Part shown: in pieces, positions 18,923 through 27,898 of the stretch
Layout: each line of letters begins with the position of its first letter
Numbering within the stretch: the stretch's first letter is position 1
Position numbers and translations under genes: made by a program
Notes under the pieces: model-generated
What the model was told of the DNA's origin: nothing
Databases searched by the model: none
What the model saw: the letters and a program-made list of their open reading frames with translations, nothing else
DNA from: Litchfieldella anticariensis FP35 = DSM 16096
Lineage (GTDB): Bacteria > Pseudomonadota > Gammaproteobacteria > Pseudomonadales > Halomonadaceae
Direction: 5' to 3'
Length of the DNA stretch: 64,000 bases
NCBI RefSeq assembly: GCF_000409775.1
Contig: NZ_KE332377.1
Coordinates: 1,150,073-1,214,072 of the forward strand

Positions 18923-18950
18923 ACGCCCAGCTATCAGGCATTCATGGCCG

Positions 18951-19289
18951 TTAAATCAGGCCATTATCCTCATCGTCGTTTTCGTCCAGCAAGTCGACGC
19001 TGTTGACACGTCTACGTAACGACTGACGGGCCATCAGTTTCTCACGGGCGGCATCCGGTAGGTCGGTGAAGCTGATAACCCCCTTGTCCATCAACAGTTC
19101 GATCACATCTTCCAGTACACGAACGAACTCCAGATCGGTGCTGCGCAACTCCTGGAGTTGGCGATTCTGATCCTGCTTCAGGAATGCCAGCAATTCCGGT
19201 GAATCCGGTGCTATGCCCTCTCTACAGTCGGGCGTCATGCCCCCACTGACCAACTCGATCCTGTCCTGCTCATCGCGTTTGACGTACAT
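18951..19289 (-). CDS. Small conserved Lap-cluster protein of unknown function
   Basis: A 112-residue acidic, probably cytoplasmic protein with no signal peptide. Residues about 40-100 contain a predicted helical region ('TDLEFVRVLEDVIELLMDKGVISFTDLPDAAREKLMARQSLRR') and the C-terminus is strongly acidic (DENDDEDNGLI). Similar short proteins occur in Pseudomonas and Halomonas and are, as far as I recall, misleadingly named 'tryptophan synthase subunit beta-like'; no enzymatic motif supports that. It follows the downstream adhesin gene by about 108 bp, and a decayed second copy of its 3' end lies after the upstream adhesin, tying it to adhesin genes. Function unknown. Confidence 0.8.
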   Translation of the reverse strand: MYVKRDEQDRIELVSGGMTPDCREGIAPDSPELLAFLKQDQNRQLQELRSTDLEFVRVLEDVIELLMDKGVISFTDLPDAAREKLMARQSLRRRVNSVDLLDENDDEDNGLI

Positions 19290-19345
19290 GCATTACCCTC
19301 AACTATCCAGTCCGCTCAAACCAAGCCCAAGAGACAGTGTAAATG

Positions 19346-19377
19346 AAAAGGCCCCGACCGTTACTCCGGGCGAGGCC
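19346..19377 (-). terminator. Terminator after adhesin 1
   Basis: On the minus strand GGCCTCGCCCG pairs with CGGTCGGGGCC (one mismatch and one G-T) around a 6-base loop, followed by TTTT. It lies about 20 bp beyond the adhesin stop, ahead of the small gene. A homologous terminator lies at 24066-24094. Confidence 0.8.
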
Positions 19378-19397
19378 AAACACTATTGCACCATGGT

Positions 19398-22300
19398 CTA
19401 CTGATCGATATTGAGCTGGTTATTCTCGATCATGGACTGGATGAAATCTGCTGAGCTCTGACCATCCATACTCACATTTTCAAGTACGATCGTCTGGTCG
19501 GCGTTAGCCTTGTCACCACCCAGCTGGCCGTTGGAGCTCACATAAAGCGTGGTACTGCCACCCTCTTCCTCTGCCAGGATGTAACTATCGATCGACCCCT
19601 TGCTCTCATCCTGCAACAGGTCGGAGAGATCCAGCCGGTCAGCCTCACCACCACCTGTGTAACCGTTCACCTGATCGAGCATGAAGTCCTTCACCACATC
19701 CTCGGCGGGTGAGCCGGTCGTGCCTTGGTCATTAAGATTCCAGGCAAAGGTGTCGGCACCCAGGCCACCGTACATGATGTCGTTAACCCCTCCCCCAGCC
19801 AGGAGATCATCGCCGGCACCACCATCGAGGACGTCGTCGCTGCCATTGCCCTGAATGATGTCATTGCCGTCGGTGCCCTGCAGGACATCACCATCTGCGT
19901 CCAGGGTAAAATCCCAACTGGTCGTTGCCTGATCGCCGTCGCCATCGGTAACGGTCGCAGAGAGTTGCAAGGTCTGGTCCGTGCCTTCAATGATGGTGAC
20001 GATTTCGGCCGAGGCCACGCCGAAGCCATTGCCGGTATCGTTCAGGGCACTGATATAGACCGTATCGAAGGCTTCGTCGGACGTTATGGTCCAAGTGCCA
20101 TCACCATTAGCAGTGGCATCGAATGCCTCCTGCTGGCCGCTGTCTTTCCAGAAGGTCGGCACTTCGCCGGCATCGAGCCCCCAGAAGCTGAAGTTAATGC
20201 TGTAAACCGCCAGGGGATCCGCTCCGCCAGCAGGTTCGTTCAAGGTTTTTTTGTTGCCACTTCCCGATGTCGACCATCCCTCGCCATCGTAAAAGGTCAG
20301 CACCAGGGTCTCGGAGGGATCATCGATCGTGGAACCTTGTGAAATCCCCAAACCATTGTTGTTGTAGTTGACCGTATCGCTGCCAGTGGCCTGGGCCTTG
20401 ATAAAGATGGAACCAGCCTCGCCTACGGCGTCGGCGTTCGTGAAATAAGCCGCACCACTATTGCCTCCCCCAAAACCGCTGGAGAAACCCACCAGCAATG
20501 AGGACTGGGAACCATCCAAGTGGCCCAGCTGTGTCAATGTGTAGGAGCCATCCCCGTTGTAGGCAACGGTGAACACGGTGACCTCGTTGTTCGCATCGTC
20601 GAGGTAATAGGCATCCAGCGAGCCGTCACCGTTTTCCCGATAAAGGAGGTTATTCCCTTCAGAACTCATGCGCTGCCCGGTTTCCGGGTTGAGCCAGTAA
20701 GTGCCATCGTTGCTACCTGATAGGATCACGCTGGCGCCTTGCTGATCGGCCCCGAACGAGAGCGGAATCTCGTCAGTGAGGGACAGTCCTTGCTGGTTAG
20801 CCATCAATGCCGTGCGGACAGGAGCAATCTGGGGTACATCATCGATGATGTCGATGGTCAGGGTGCCTGTGGCACTACTGCCGCCCACCCCGTCGACCTG
20901 CAACGCGACCGTATCGGCCAGGCTAGTGTCATTTTCTGGTTGTTCGTGAGTCTGAGCTGCCTTCAGGGTATAGGTGTATTCGATGGTCGCCGTCTTGTTG
21001 CCGTCCGGGCTGTTATAGCCGGTCAGCCGCAGTTCCCCTTCTATCGTATCGATCACGATGGAAGGTGAGGCAATTGTCAGCGCCTGAAGCTGTGCCAGAG
21101 TGAAGGTCTGCCCCCCCACGGTGACACTGGCGATGCCATCACTGGCTGACACTTGGAAACTACCGGTGTCGGTCTCGCTATCGCTGGCCGCATTGCTACC
21201 ATTGACCAACCCTGCCTCGTGGACGGTGCTGTCGGCTCCCGAGGCACTGACCGTGACACCAGCCGTATCAGCAGCGCCATTGATGGTGAGGGTCAGCGTG
21301 GCGGTGCTGGTGTCGCCGTCAGCGTCGATCAGCGTGTAGTCGAAGGTCTCGGTGAGGGTCTCGCCATCATCGAGCGCCTGCACCGCCACCAGGCTGCTGT
21401 CGAGCGTGTAGCTCCAGGTGCCGTCGCCGTTGTCGGTGAAGGTGCCGTACTGCGCAGCGGTGCTGGTGAACGCCACGCTGGCCAGGGTGTCGGCACCCTG
21501 GGTGTCGTTGGTCAGCACATTGCCGGTCAGCGGCGCGGCGGCATCCTCATCAATGGCGCCTATGTCGTCGGAGGCATCAGGTGCGGTGTCGATGATCTGG
21601 ATGTCGAGATTGTCGCTGGTGGTCACACCGGCCACATCGGTGACGCTGACCTCAAAGCTGTCCACCACGCTGGCGTCACCGCCGCTGTGATCGGCGGCAT
21701 CGCCGTTCTCAGTGTACTCGTAGCTGATCTCGCCCGTGGCGGCGTCGTAGCCGGTCACGGTCAAGGTGCCATTGGCAGCGACGATCACCACCGGGGTGGT
21801 GCTGGCGTTTGTGACGTCCTGCCCGCCAACGGTGACCGTGGCAATACCCACCTCGGCACTCACGCTCATGGTACCAGTGATGGTGTCACCGGTGCCTTCG
21901 ACCACGCTGTTGTCGGCGCCGGTGGCCGTGCCGTCGGCGTCATCGATGTCGATCACCGGCGGGCCATCAGTCTGGCCGTTGATGGTGAGGGTCAGCGTGG
22001 CAGTGCTGGTGTCACCGTCAGCGTCGATCAGCGTGTAGTCGAAGGTCTCGGTGAGGGTCTCGCCGTCATCGAGCGCCTGCACCGCCGCCAGGCTGTTGTC
22101 GAGCGTGTAGCTCCAGGTGCCGTCGCCGTTGTCGGTGAAGGTGCCGTACTGCGCGGCGGTGCTGGTGAACGCCACGCTGGCCAGGGTGTCGGCACCCTGG
22201 GTGTCGTTGGTCAGCACGTTGCCGGTCAGCGGCGCGGCGGCATCCTCGTCGATCTCCGCGCTGTCGTCCACGGCTTGCGGCACGTCGTCGACGATGTCGA

Positions 22301-23768
22301 TGGTCAAGGCATCGTCGGTGGCACTGCCATCACTGTCGGTGGCTTCAAGAGCGAAGCTTTCCTGCACTGCGTCGCCGTCGGTGGCGCCATCCAGGGTGTA
22401 AGTCCAGTTGTACTCACCGCCCACGCCCTGAGTCACCACCAGCGTACCGTAGGCGCCCTGCACCGTGCCGCCACCAGTGACGTTTTCACCATTGATGGTC
22501 AGACTAGCCAGTACATCGTTGCCGGTGGCGATATTGAAGCTGCCCGTGGTGACATGTGAGCCGTCGTTGGCGCTGCCACTGGGCAGGCCAGCTTCATCGA
22601 CTTCGCTGGCTCCCGGCTCAAGTGTGAACTCCGGGATGGCGTCGCCAGTCAGTTGCATCTCAGCAGTAGCACTGGTATCGAGATTCTCGTAATTTCCACC
22701 TGTGGTGCCAGTGATGCTCAAATCAAGAGTTCCACCGCCATCAGGCACGTTTGGAGATTTGAAGGTCACGCTGCCACTGGTGGCACCGGAAGAGATGATG
22801 ATGGTCTGGCCGTTGGAGAGCTCGATCACCAGGTCGCTGGCGGGAGCGTTGTCGACCGTGGCGGTGACAGTGATGTCCTCGCCCTCGGCGACCTGCTCTG
22901 GCGCGCTCAAGCTGATGGTAGTGGTGTCACTATCGTCGACCACTGTCGCCTCAGCCGCTTCACCAAGCGTGATCTGGTCATAACCGCCACCGCTTGCGGA
23001 ACCGATACTAAAGCTTTCGGTTTCACTGCCTTGCCGATAGACGTCATCTTCCCGGCTATCGATCTGGATACTGGCAGAAGTCTGGCCTACGGGGATGATA
23101 ATTTGCATGCCATTGGTAAGCGTGATCACCAACGGCGAACCACTAGGTGCCGTACTGGTAGTGGCTGTCAGGGTAATGGGTTGCCCCTCGACAACGCTAT
23201 CCGCATCGCTGCTCAGGGTAATGGTGGTTTCGATCGGCTCCGGGGTTGGGGCTGGTTCTGGCGTGGTTTCTCCCCCATCGGCAACCACCGCAGCCAATCC
23301 GCCCCCCTCGGCATCGATGAACCCGGCCGTTTGAGCGGAACCGAACTGGAATGTCAAGGGGTCCACTGACTCGGTGATCCGCGCCAGGCGAACGAAGTCG
23401 TGACCACCGCCTTCGGCTCCGCCCCCGCCAGCACCGGCTGCAGTGGCATCGAGCAGTTCAAGCAGGTCGCCATCATTTTCGTCGATCGCGGCGAGCAGGG
23501 CTTCAAGATCTTCATCGAGGACACTGGACTCGGCCACGTCGACGGGAGTTTCCGCATCCAGCTCGGGCGTCATCGCCACCTGTTGACCGGGACCGATGAG
23601 TGCCGGATTCAGGCCGTCACCGAAGTCGAGCTGGACACTTCCGTTGTCGGACGTCACCAACGTCTCGCCTTCCCGCAAGACATCTCCCGGACTCAACTCA
23701 CGCAGATTCCCATCGTCATCGCGCGCCCAAACCTGACCGTTAATGGAAAGAACGGTTGCAATGGTCAT
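19398..23768 (-). CDS. LapA-like type I-secreted RTX adhesin, copy 1 (intact)
   Basis: A 1456-residue cell-surface biofilm adhesin. Residues 1 to about 105 are a LapA-type retention module ('VLSINGQVWARDDDGNLREL...GDVLREGETLVTS') with the LapG target TAAG at 109-112. Next come Calx-beta/LapA-type Ig-like repeats (about 180-380) and VCBS-like domains, two of them nearly identical ('GNVLTNDTQGADTLASVAF'). A unique region of about 300 residues follows (possible ligand-binding domain), then RTX calcium repeats ('GNDIIQGNGSDDVLDGGAGDD') and a C-terminal type I secretion domain ('GGLGADTFAWN'). CAGGGAG precedes ATG 23768 by 8 bases. It is acidic, as expected for a secreted RTX protein of a halophile. 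The ligand is unknown. Confidence 0.93.
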   Translation of the reverse strand: MTIATVLSINGQVWARDDDGNLRELSPGDVLREGETLVTSDNGSVQLDFGDGLNPALIGPGQQVAMTPELDAETPVDVAESSVLDEDLEALLAAIDENDGDLLELLDATAAGAGGGGAEGGGHDFVRLARITESVDPLTFQFGSAQTAGFIDAEGGGLAAVVADGGETTPEPAPTPEPIETTITLSSDADSVVEGQPITLTATTSTAPSGSPLVITLTNGMQIIIPVGQTSASIQIDSREDDVYRQGSETESFSIGSASGGGYDQITLGEAAEATVVDDSDTTTISLSAPEQVAEGEDITVTATVDNAPASDLVIELSNGQTIIISSGATSGSVTFKSPNVPDGGGTLDLSITGTTGGNYENLDTSATAEMQLTGDAIPEFTLEPGASEVDEAGLPSGSANDGSHVTTGSFNIATGNDVLASLTINGENVTGGGTVQGAYGTLVVTQGVGGEYNWTYTLDGATDGDAVQESFALEATDSDGSATDDALTIDIVDDVPQAVDDSAEIDEDAAAPLTGNVLTNDTQGADTLASVAFTSTAAQYGTFTDNGDGTWSYTLDNSLAAVQALDDGETLTETFDYTLIDADGDTSTATLTLTINGQTDGPPVIDIDDADGTATGADNSVVEGTGDTITGTMSVSAEVGIATVTVGGQDVTNASTTPVVIVAANGTLTVTGYDAATGEISYEYTENGDAADHSGGDASVVDSFEVSVTDVAGVTTSDNLDIQIIDTAPDASDDIGAIDEDAAAPLTGNVLTNDTQGADTLASVAFTSTAAQYGTFTDNGDGTWSYTLDSSLVAVQALDDGETLTETFDYTLIDADGDTSTATLTLTINGAADTAGVTVSASGADSTVHEAGLVNGSNAASDSETDTGSFQVSASDGIASVTVGGQTFTLAQLQALTIASPSIVIDTIEGELRLTGYNSPDGNKTATIEYTYTLKAAQTHEQPENDTSLADTVALQVDGVGGSSATGTLTIDIIDDVPQIAPVRTALMANQQGLSLTDEIPLSFGADQQGASVILSGSNDGTYWLNPETGQRMSSEGNNLLYRENGDGSLDAYYLDDANNEVTVFTVAYNGDGSYTLTQLGHLDGSQSSLLVGFSSGFGGGNSGAAYFTNADAVGEAGSIFIKAQATGSDTVNYNNNGLGISQGSTIDDPSETLVLTFYDGEGWSTSGSGNKKTLNEPAGGADPLAVYSINFSFWGLDAGEVPTFWKDSGQQEAFDATANGDGTWTITSDEAFDTVYISALNDTGNGFGVASAEIVTIIEGTDQTLQLSATVTDGDGDQATTSWDFTLDADGDVLQGTDGNDIIQGNGSDDVLDGGAGDDLLAGGGVNDIMYGGLGADTFAWNLNDQGTTGSPAEDVVKDFMLDQVNGYTGGGEADRLDLSDLLQDESKGSIDSYILAEEEGGSTTLYVSSNGQLGGDKANADQTIVLENVSMDGQSSADFIQSMIENNQLNIDQ
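21279..22249 (-). repeat. Pair of near-identical VCBS-domain repeats in adhesin 1
   Basis: About 270 bp at 21279-21550 recurs at 21978-22249, offset 699 bp (233 codons), with only a handful of base differences. Both encode a VCBS-like domain beginning 'GNVLTNDTQGADTLASV' and ending 'DADGDTSTATLTLTING'. The offset is a multiple of three, so the reading frame is kept. Confidence 0.85.
23433..23444 (-). other. Predicted LapG cleavage site of adhesin 1
   Basis: Codons 109-112 read Thr-Ala-Ala-Gly inside 'LLELLDATAAGAGGGG'. P. fluorescens LapA is cut within TAAG at residues 107-110, so sequence and position agree closely. Confidence 0.85.
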
Positions 23769-23862
23769 ATAACTGACTCCCTGTGCCCCTGCCGACTGCG
23801 CGGCATGTTGTAATAGTGTTTTATGGGAGTCAGATTAGTGGAGAAGTGGTAGAAAATTTATA

Positions 23863-23875
23863 GTACCGATGGACA
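23863..23875 (-). promoter_or_regulatory. Upstream element shared by both adhesin genes (copy 1)
   Basis: The 13-mer GTACCGATGGACA (plus strand) lies 95 bp before adhesin 1 and recurs 92 bp before adhesin 2 (30811-30823), while the sequence between is otherwise diverged. On the coding strand it leads into a TA-rich -10-like stretch (TACTATAAAT here, TACAAT at the other copy). Promoter or regulator-binding element is inference. Confidence 0.5.
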
Positions 23876-23939
23876 ATGTAAGAAAATGTTTCCATGCGCC
23901 ACCCATCGTAAATGGCAGACAGACCGAAGAAACCACCAA

Positions 23940-24044
23940 TCAAATCAAACTATTACCTTCTTCATCGTCATCCCCAAACAGATCAATGCTGTTTACCTTT
24001 CTGCACAGCGACTGGCGGGCTATCAGCTTCTCACGGGCGGCATC
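23940..24044 (-). pseudogene. Remnant of a second copy of the 112-residue small gene
   Basis: The minus strand encodes the last 34 codons and stop of a homologue of the gene at 18951-19289. Its 'DAAREKLIARQSLCRKVNSI' aligns to 'DAAREKLMARQSLRRRVNSV', with 23 of 34 residues identical and equal length to the stop. The first 78 codons are gone and the remnant is fused directly to sequence resembling the adhesin terminator region. It occupies most of the 344-bp gap between the two adhesin genes. Confidence 0.85.
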
Positions 24045-24065
24045 TAGCCACCGTGTAAATAGAAA

Positions 24066-24094
24066 GGCCCCGCCCGGCATCGCCGAGCGGGGCC
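24066..24094 (-). terminator. Terminator after adhesin 2
   Basis: An 8-bp perfect stem GGCCCCGC / GCGGGGCC with an inner CCGG/CCGA extension is followed on the minus strand by TTTCTATTTAC. It is preceded by the same GTGTAAAT-GAAAG context as the terminator of adhesin 1, so it is a duplicated element. Confidence 0.8.
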
Positions 24095-24112
24095 ATGGCC
24101 TTTTCACACAGC

Positions 24113-27100
24113 TTACTGATCGATAGTCAGCTGGCCGTTGCTGAGCATATCCTGGATAAGATCGGCATCGTATTGCACGCCTTTCAGGTGAATGGTCTGG
24201 TCTTCCGCACCGGCATCGTAACCCTCGGCGAACCCACCGCTAGTGCTGACATGGATCACGGTGCCCCCCTCTCCATCATCGCTGGCATGCAGGTAATCAC
24301 CGATGTCGCTGTCGCTGTCACGCTCCTGCAGCAGATCGGAGAGTTCCAGCTTGTCACCTTCGTCGGCACTAAAGTCCATCACCTCGTCGGCGGCAGCATT
24401 GTCTGCCTCGCCCTGGTCCCCGAGGTTCCAGGCGAAGGTGTCGGCCCCCAGGCCACCATACAGGGTGTCGTCGCCGGCACCACCAATGAGCGTATCGTTT
24501 CCGTCACTAGCGTACAGGAGGTCGCTGTTTCCACTTCCCGCCAGCGCATCGTCGGCCGATGAGCCTACAACGATGCCGTACTGCTCGACAGCCGTGGCGG
24601 ATGAAGTCCCACCCTGGCTGATGGCGGATACGCTGGCTTCTATGTCGAAGGCACTGGTATCGGCGGGAACCGTCATGGTGATCTGGAGATCGTCGATGTT
24701 GCCACCATCAGGGTTACTGATCTGCCAGTTACCATCGCTGTCTGGTCCAGAGACACCGGCCCCTTCGAGTGTCACGCCATCGGGGATACCGCTGAGCGTA
24801 ATGTCGGAGAGCTCTTCGCTGCCATTGGCATCAGCAAGCGCCGCCGATATGTCAACCTGGAACGCCTGATCGCCGCTATCCCCTTCTACGACTTCTTCGA
24901 CATTCGGTTTGTTGATGTCGGGACCATCGAAGCTCCCATCACCGTAGATCACGCCTTCGATGTTGTTGCTAACCTGGTTGATCAGTGAGCCTGACCCGCT
25001 CTCGCTCGAGTAGTCCACCCACACACCATCGAGCGTATTGACGTGAGTATTCGCATTGTTGTTAGTGCTCCAGCCTACCTGATATTCAAGACCTTCCTCC
25101 TGAACCACGAAGATGTAGTCACCGTAAGCATTCGGAGCGTTCTCATTGGTGCGATTACCGTGTACGGAGTCCAACCCGCGTAGCTCTTCATGATCCCAGT
25201 CGGACTGGGTATAGAAGTAGCCGCTCTCCGAGTGCACCACGAAGATATCGGCATATCCGCTATCGCCACCATGGTTGCCCTGTTCGTAATAGGCAATGAC
25301 ACCGGCATTTGCAGAGCCTGGATTGGCGATTTCAGGTGCCGTATCTCCTTTCGTCAGCCATACCCGTACACCATCACCGATCTTGACGATCTGACCGTCC
25401 TGGACATCGAAACCTCCGGCCACACTGCTGCCACCGTTGACTTTGATGATGTCGGCGCTGCTCCCACCGGATTCTTCCGGGGTGACCGTCAGTGAAATAT
25501 CGGGGGTACCAGCAGTCGGCTCAATTTCAGTAGTCGCAGAATCCGTACCGGTCGCCGTATCGGTGCCATCCACCACCGTTGCGATTGCGGTCAGCTCCAC
25601 CGGGTCGGTGACACCATTGGGCACCGACATGGTGAGCCCGGTGATCGACACGGCCTGGGTGTCCGGATCGATCGCTACCGTGTAGTCACCGTCGCTTTCC
25701 AGCGGCAGCGTCCAGGTGCCATCGGCATTCTGCTCGCCGGCGGAGAGCATGACACCGTCCGGCACGGACACCACCACCGAGGTGATCGACTCGGAGCCGT
25801 CGATGTCGGTCGGGGCCGTGGTGATCTCGACGTCGTAACTCGTGGCAGCAACGTAGCTGACCTGGTGCACCAAGTAATCGTTGCCGGAGTTGTGGTGCTC
25901 CTCGCCTTCAGCGGGCGTGGTGAATTCGATCGCGGCGATCATCTTGCCGGCAGGTGCCTGACGGGTGATCTCCTCGCCTATACCGTCATGACCACCTTCC
26001 GGGCTGTTACCACTGACGACGACCGTCTCGGACGAGCCGTCCGTGTAATGGACGACGTACTCGGCATACTCCCAGTCAGCCAGCCAGGCAAGCTGGAAGG
26101 AGACCGACTCCGCCGGCATGTCCAACGCTACCGTGAGCGATTCGCCGTTGCCGATTTCCGAGTCCGCCCCATTGGAAGCCGGCCCGGCGACACCAAAGCC
26201 GGTCGTCGAGCCCGAATCCTTGATGCTGATCTCGCCGGCCTCGCCATCCTTGGATGTGGTGACGCTGAAGCCCTCCGGGTCATGGGCGTTGGAGCCGCCC
26301 ACCGTATGGGTCGTGGTGCCGTTCTTGGCCAGTGTCACGTTCACATCGGGTGTGTCGGCCACTGGCGTGACGGTGAGATCGAGCGTGGAGCTGACCGTAT
26401 CCGAGCCGTTGGTGACGCTATAGGTGACTTGCGGCACCGGGCCGCTGTAATTCTGGTGCGGCTCGAAGCGGTACGCACCGTTGGCGTCGATCGTGAGCGA
26501 GCCCTTGCCGGCGATCGTGGCCGTCTCGCCGGCTTGGTAAGAGACGCTATCCACCGAGAAGCCGGTCACTTCAAGCGTGCCGATATTGGTTTCGGCATTG
26601 TCGAGCACGTTGCCGGTAAGCGCGGTGTCTTCCTGTGTGCTGGCCGTTTCACCTGCGTCGACAACGTTGCTGACGCTGTAGTCACGGCTGGTGGTGGCCT
26701 CGGACGGGTTGCCGGCCTCATCGCTGCCATCGACGCTGGCGTCGACCTGGCTATTCTCGGCCAGTACGCTGCCCGGCACGTCGATGGCGTAGTTGCCGTC
26801 GGCATCGACGGTGCCGGTGAAGGTTTCCTCGCCCACCGTCAGGGTGACGGTGTCGCCCTCGCCGGCGTCACCGGTGACGCTGCCAGTCACGGTGACGGTC
26901 TGGTTGGCTTCGTCGCCGTTGACCACGTCGTCACCGGCGATGGTGTCGATGCTGATGGTGGCCTCGGCGCCACCGTCGACATCGTACTCGCGCACGTTCT
27001 CGGCGGTGTAGGAAGTGCCGGCCTCGTCCTCGCCAGTGACGCTGGCGTCGACCTGGCCGTTCTCGGCCAGCACACTGCCGGGCACGTCGATGGCGTAGTT

Positions 27101-27670
27101 GCCGTCGGCGTCGACGGTACCGGTGAAGGTCTCGTCGCCCACCGTCAGGGTGACGGTGTCGCCCTCGCCGGCGTCACCGGTGACGCTGCCGGTGATGGTG
27201 ATGTCGTCCCCGGCTTCCGCTGCGTTGATCACGTCGTCGCCGGCGATGGTGTCGATGGTGATGGTGGCCTCGGCACTGGTGTCGACGTCGTAGTCGCGGC
27301 TGGTGGTGGCCTCGAACGGGTTACCGGCCTCATCGCTGCCGTCGACGCTGGCTTCGACCTGGTCGTTGTCGGCCAGCACGCTGCCCGGCACGTCGATGGC
27401 GTAGTTGCCGTCGGCGTCGACGGTACCGGTGAAGGTCTCGTCGCCCACCGTCAGGGTGACGGTGTCGCCCTCGCCGGCGTCACCGGTGACGCTGCCGGTG
27501 ATGGTAATCGTCTGAGTGGCCTCATCGCCGTTGACCACATCGTCGCCGGCGATGGTGTCGATGGTGATAGTGGCTTCCGGGGCAGTCACCGAGGCCGTAC
27601 CGGTCGCCGGTGCCGGCCTCGTCCTCGCCAGTGACGCTGGCGTCGACCTGGCCGTTCTCGGCCTGCACAC
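24113..27670 (-). CDS. LapA-like RTX adhesin 2, C-terminal part (frame-shifted from its N-terminal part)
   Basis: Open frame of 1185 codons. Only the part from about 27609 downward is real adhesin sequence; its first 20 or so codons are out-of-frame repeat DNA. It holds 306-bp Ig-like repeat units ('EATITIDTIAGDDV...'), a cadherin/lectin-like module duplicated from the N-terminal part, and a unique domain of about 250 residues ('SSADIIKVNGGSSVAGGF...'). RTX repeats ('GNDTLIGGAGDDTLYGGLGADTFAWN') and the C-terminal type I secretion domain follow. No retention module, start site or ribosome site belongs to it, so on its own it should not be made. Merged in frame with the preceding part it would give an adhesin of about 2100 residues. 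Sequencing or assembly error is a real alternative. Confidence 0.85.
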   Translation of the reverse strand: MCRPRTARSTPASLARTRPAPATGTASVTAPEATITIDTIAGDDVVNGDEATQTITITGSVTGDAGEGDTVTLTVGDETFTGTVDADGNYAIDVPGSVLADNDQVEASVDGSDEAGNPFEATTSRDYDVDTSAEATITIDTIAGDDVINAAEAGDDITITGSVTGDAGEGDTVTLTVGDETFTGTVDADGNYAIDVPGSVLAENGQVDASVTGEDEAGTSYTAENVREYDVDGGAEATISIDTIAGDDVVNGDEANQTVTVTGSVTGDAGEGDTVTLTVGEETFTGTVDADGNYAIDVPGSVLAENSQVDASVDGSDEAGNPSEATTSRDYSVSNVVDAGETASTQEDTALTGNVLDNAETNIGTLEVTGFSVDSVSYQAGETATIAGKGSLTIDANGAYRFEPHQNYSGPVPQVTYSVTNGSDTVSSTLDLTVTPVADTPDVNVTLAKNGTTTHTVGGSNAHDPEGFSVTTSKDGEAGEISIKDSGSTTGFGVAGPASNGADSEIGNGESLTVALDMPAESVSFQLAWLADWEYAEYVVHYTDGSSETVVVSGNSPEGGHDGIGEEITRQAPAGKMIAAIEFTTPAEGEEHHNSGNDYLVHQVSYVAATSYDVEITTAPTDIDGSESITSVVVSVPDGVMLSAGEQNADGTWTLPLESDGDYTVAIDPDTQAVSITGLTMSVPNGVTDPVELTAIATVVDGTDTATGTDSATTEIEPTAGTPDISLTVTPEESGGSSADIIKVNGGSSVAGGFDVQDGQIVKIGDGVRVWLTKGDTAPEIANPGSANAGVIAYYEQGNHGGDSGYADIFVVHSESGYFYTQSDWDHEELRGLDSVHGNRTNENAPNAYGDYIFVVQEEGLEYQVGWSTNNNANTHVNTLDGVWVDYSSESGSGSLINQVSNNIEGVIYGDGSFDGPDINKPNVEEVVEGDSGDQAFQVDISAALADANGSEELSDITLSGIPDGVTLEGAGVSGPDSDGNWQISNPDGGNIDDLQITMTVPADTSAFDIEASVSAISQGGTSSATAVEQYGIVVGSSADDALAGSGNSDLLYASDGNDTLIGGAGDDTLYGGLGADTFAWNLGDQGEADNAAADEVMDFSADEGDKLELSDLLQERDSDSDIGDYLHASDDGEGGTVIHVSTSGGFAEGYDAGAEDQTIHLKGVQYDADLIQDMLSNGQLTIDQ
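25700..26547 (-). repeat. 848-bp repeat, copy B (in adhesin 2)
   Basis: Identical at every stretch I compared to 28041-28888, at a constant offset of 2341 bp. It encodes about 282 residues, beginning 'SYQAGETATIAGKG' and ending 'NADGTWTLPL'. Flanks on both sides are homologous but diverged, so the block looks recently duplicated or gene-converted. Confidence 0.9.
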
Positions 27671-27898
27671 TGCCGGGCACGTCGATGGCGTAGTTGCCGT
27701 CGGCGTCGACGGTACCGGTGAAGGTCTCGTCGCCCACCGTCAGGGTGACGGTGTCGCCCTCGCCGGCGTCACCGGTGACGCTGCCGGTGATGGTAATCGT
27801 CTGAGTGGCCTCATCGCCGTTGACCACATCGTCGCCGGCGATGGTGTCGATGGTGATAGTGGCTTCCGGGGCAGTCACCGAGGCCGTACCGGTCGCCG
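26630..27898 (-). repeat. 306-bp Ig-like repeat array with one 289-bp unit
   Basis: Units encoding 'EATITIDTIAGDDVxN...TGSVTGDAGEGDTVTLTVG' recur with landmark positions near 26936, 27242, 27548 and 27837, giving spacings of 306, 306 and 289 bp. A 306-bp unit is 102 codons; the 289-bp unit is 17 bp short, not a multiple of three, and breaks the frame. Confidence 0.88.

Noticed and set aside
27522-27670. Two overlapping adhesin genes with a natural second start
   Set aside because: The overlap is frame-shifted repeat DNA; the second frame has no ribosome site, and its first 20 or so codons are Arg/Thr/Pro/Ala-rich nonsense.
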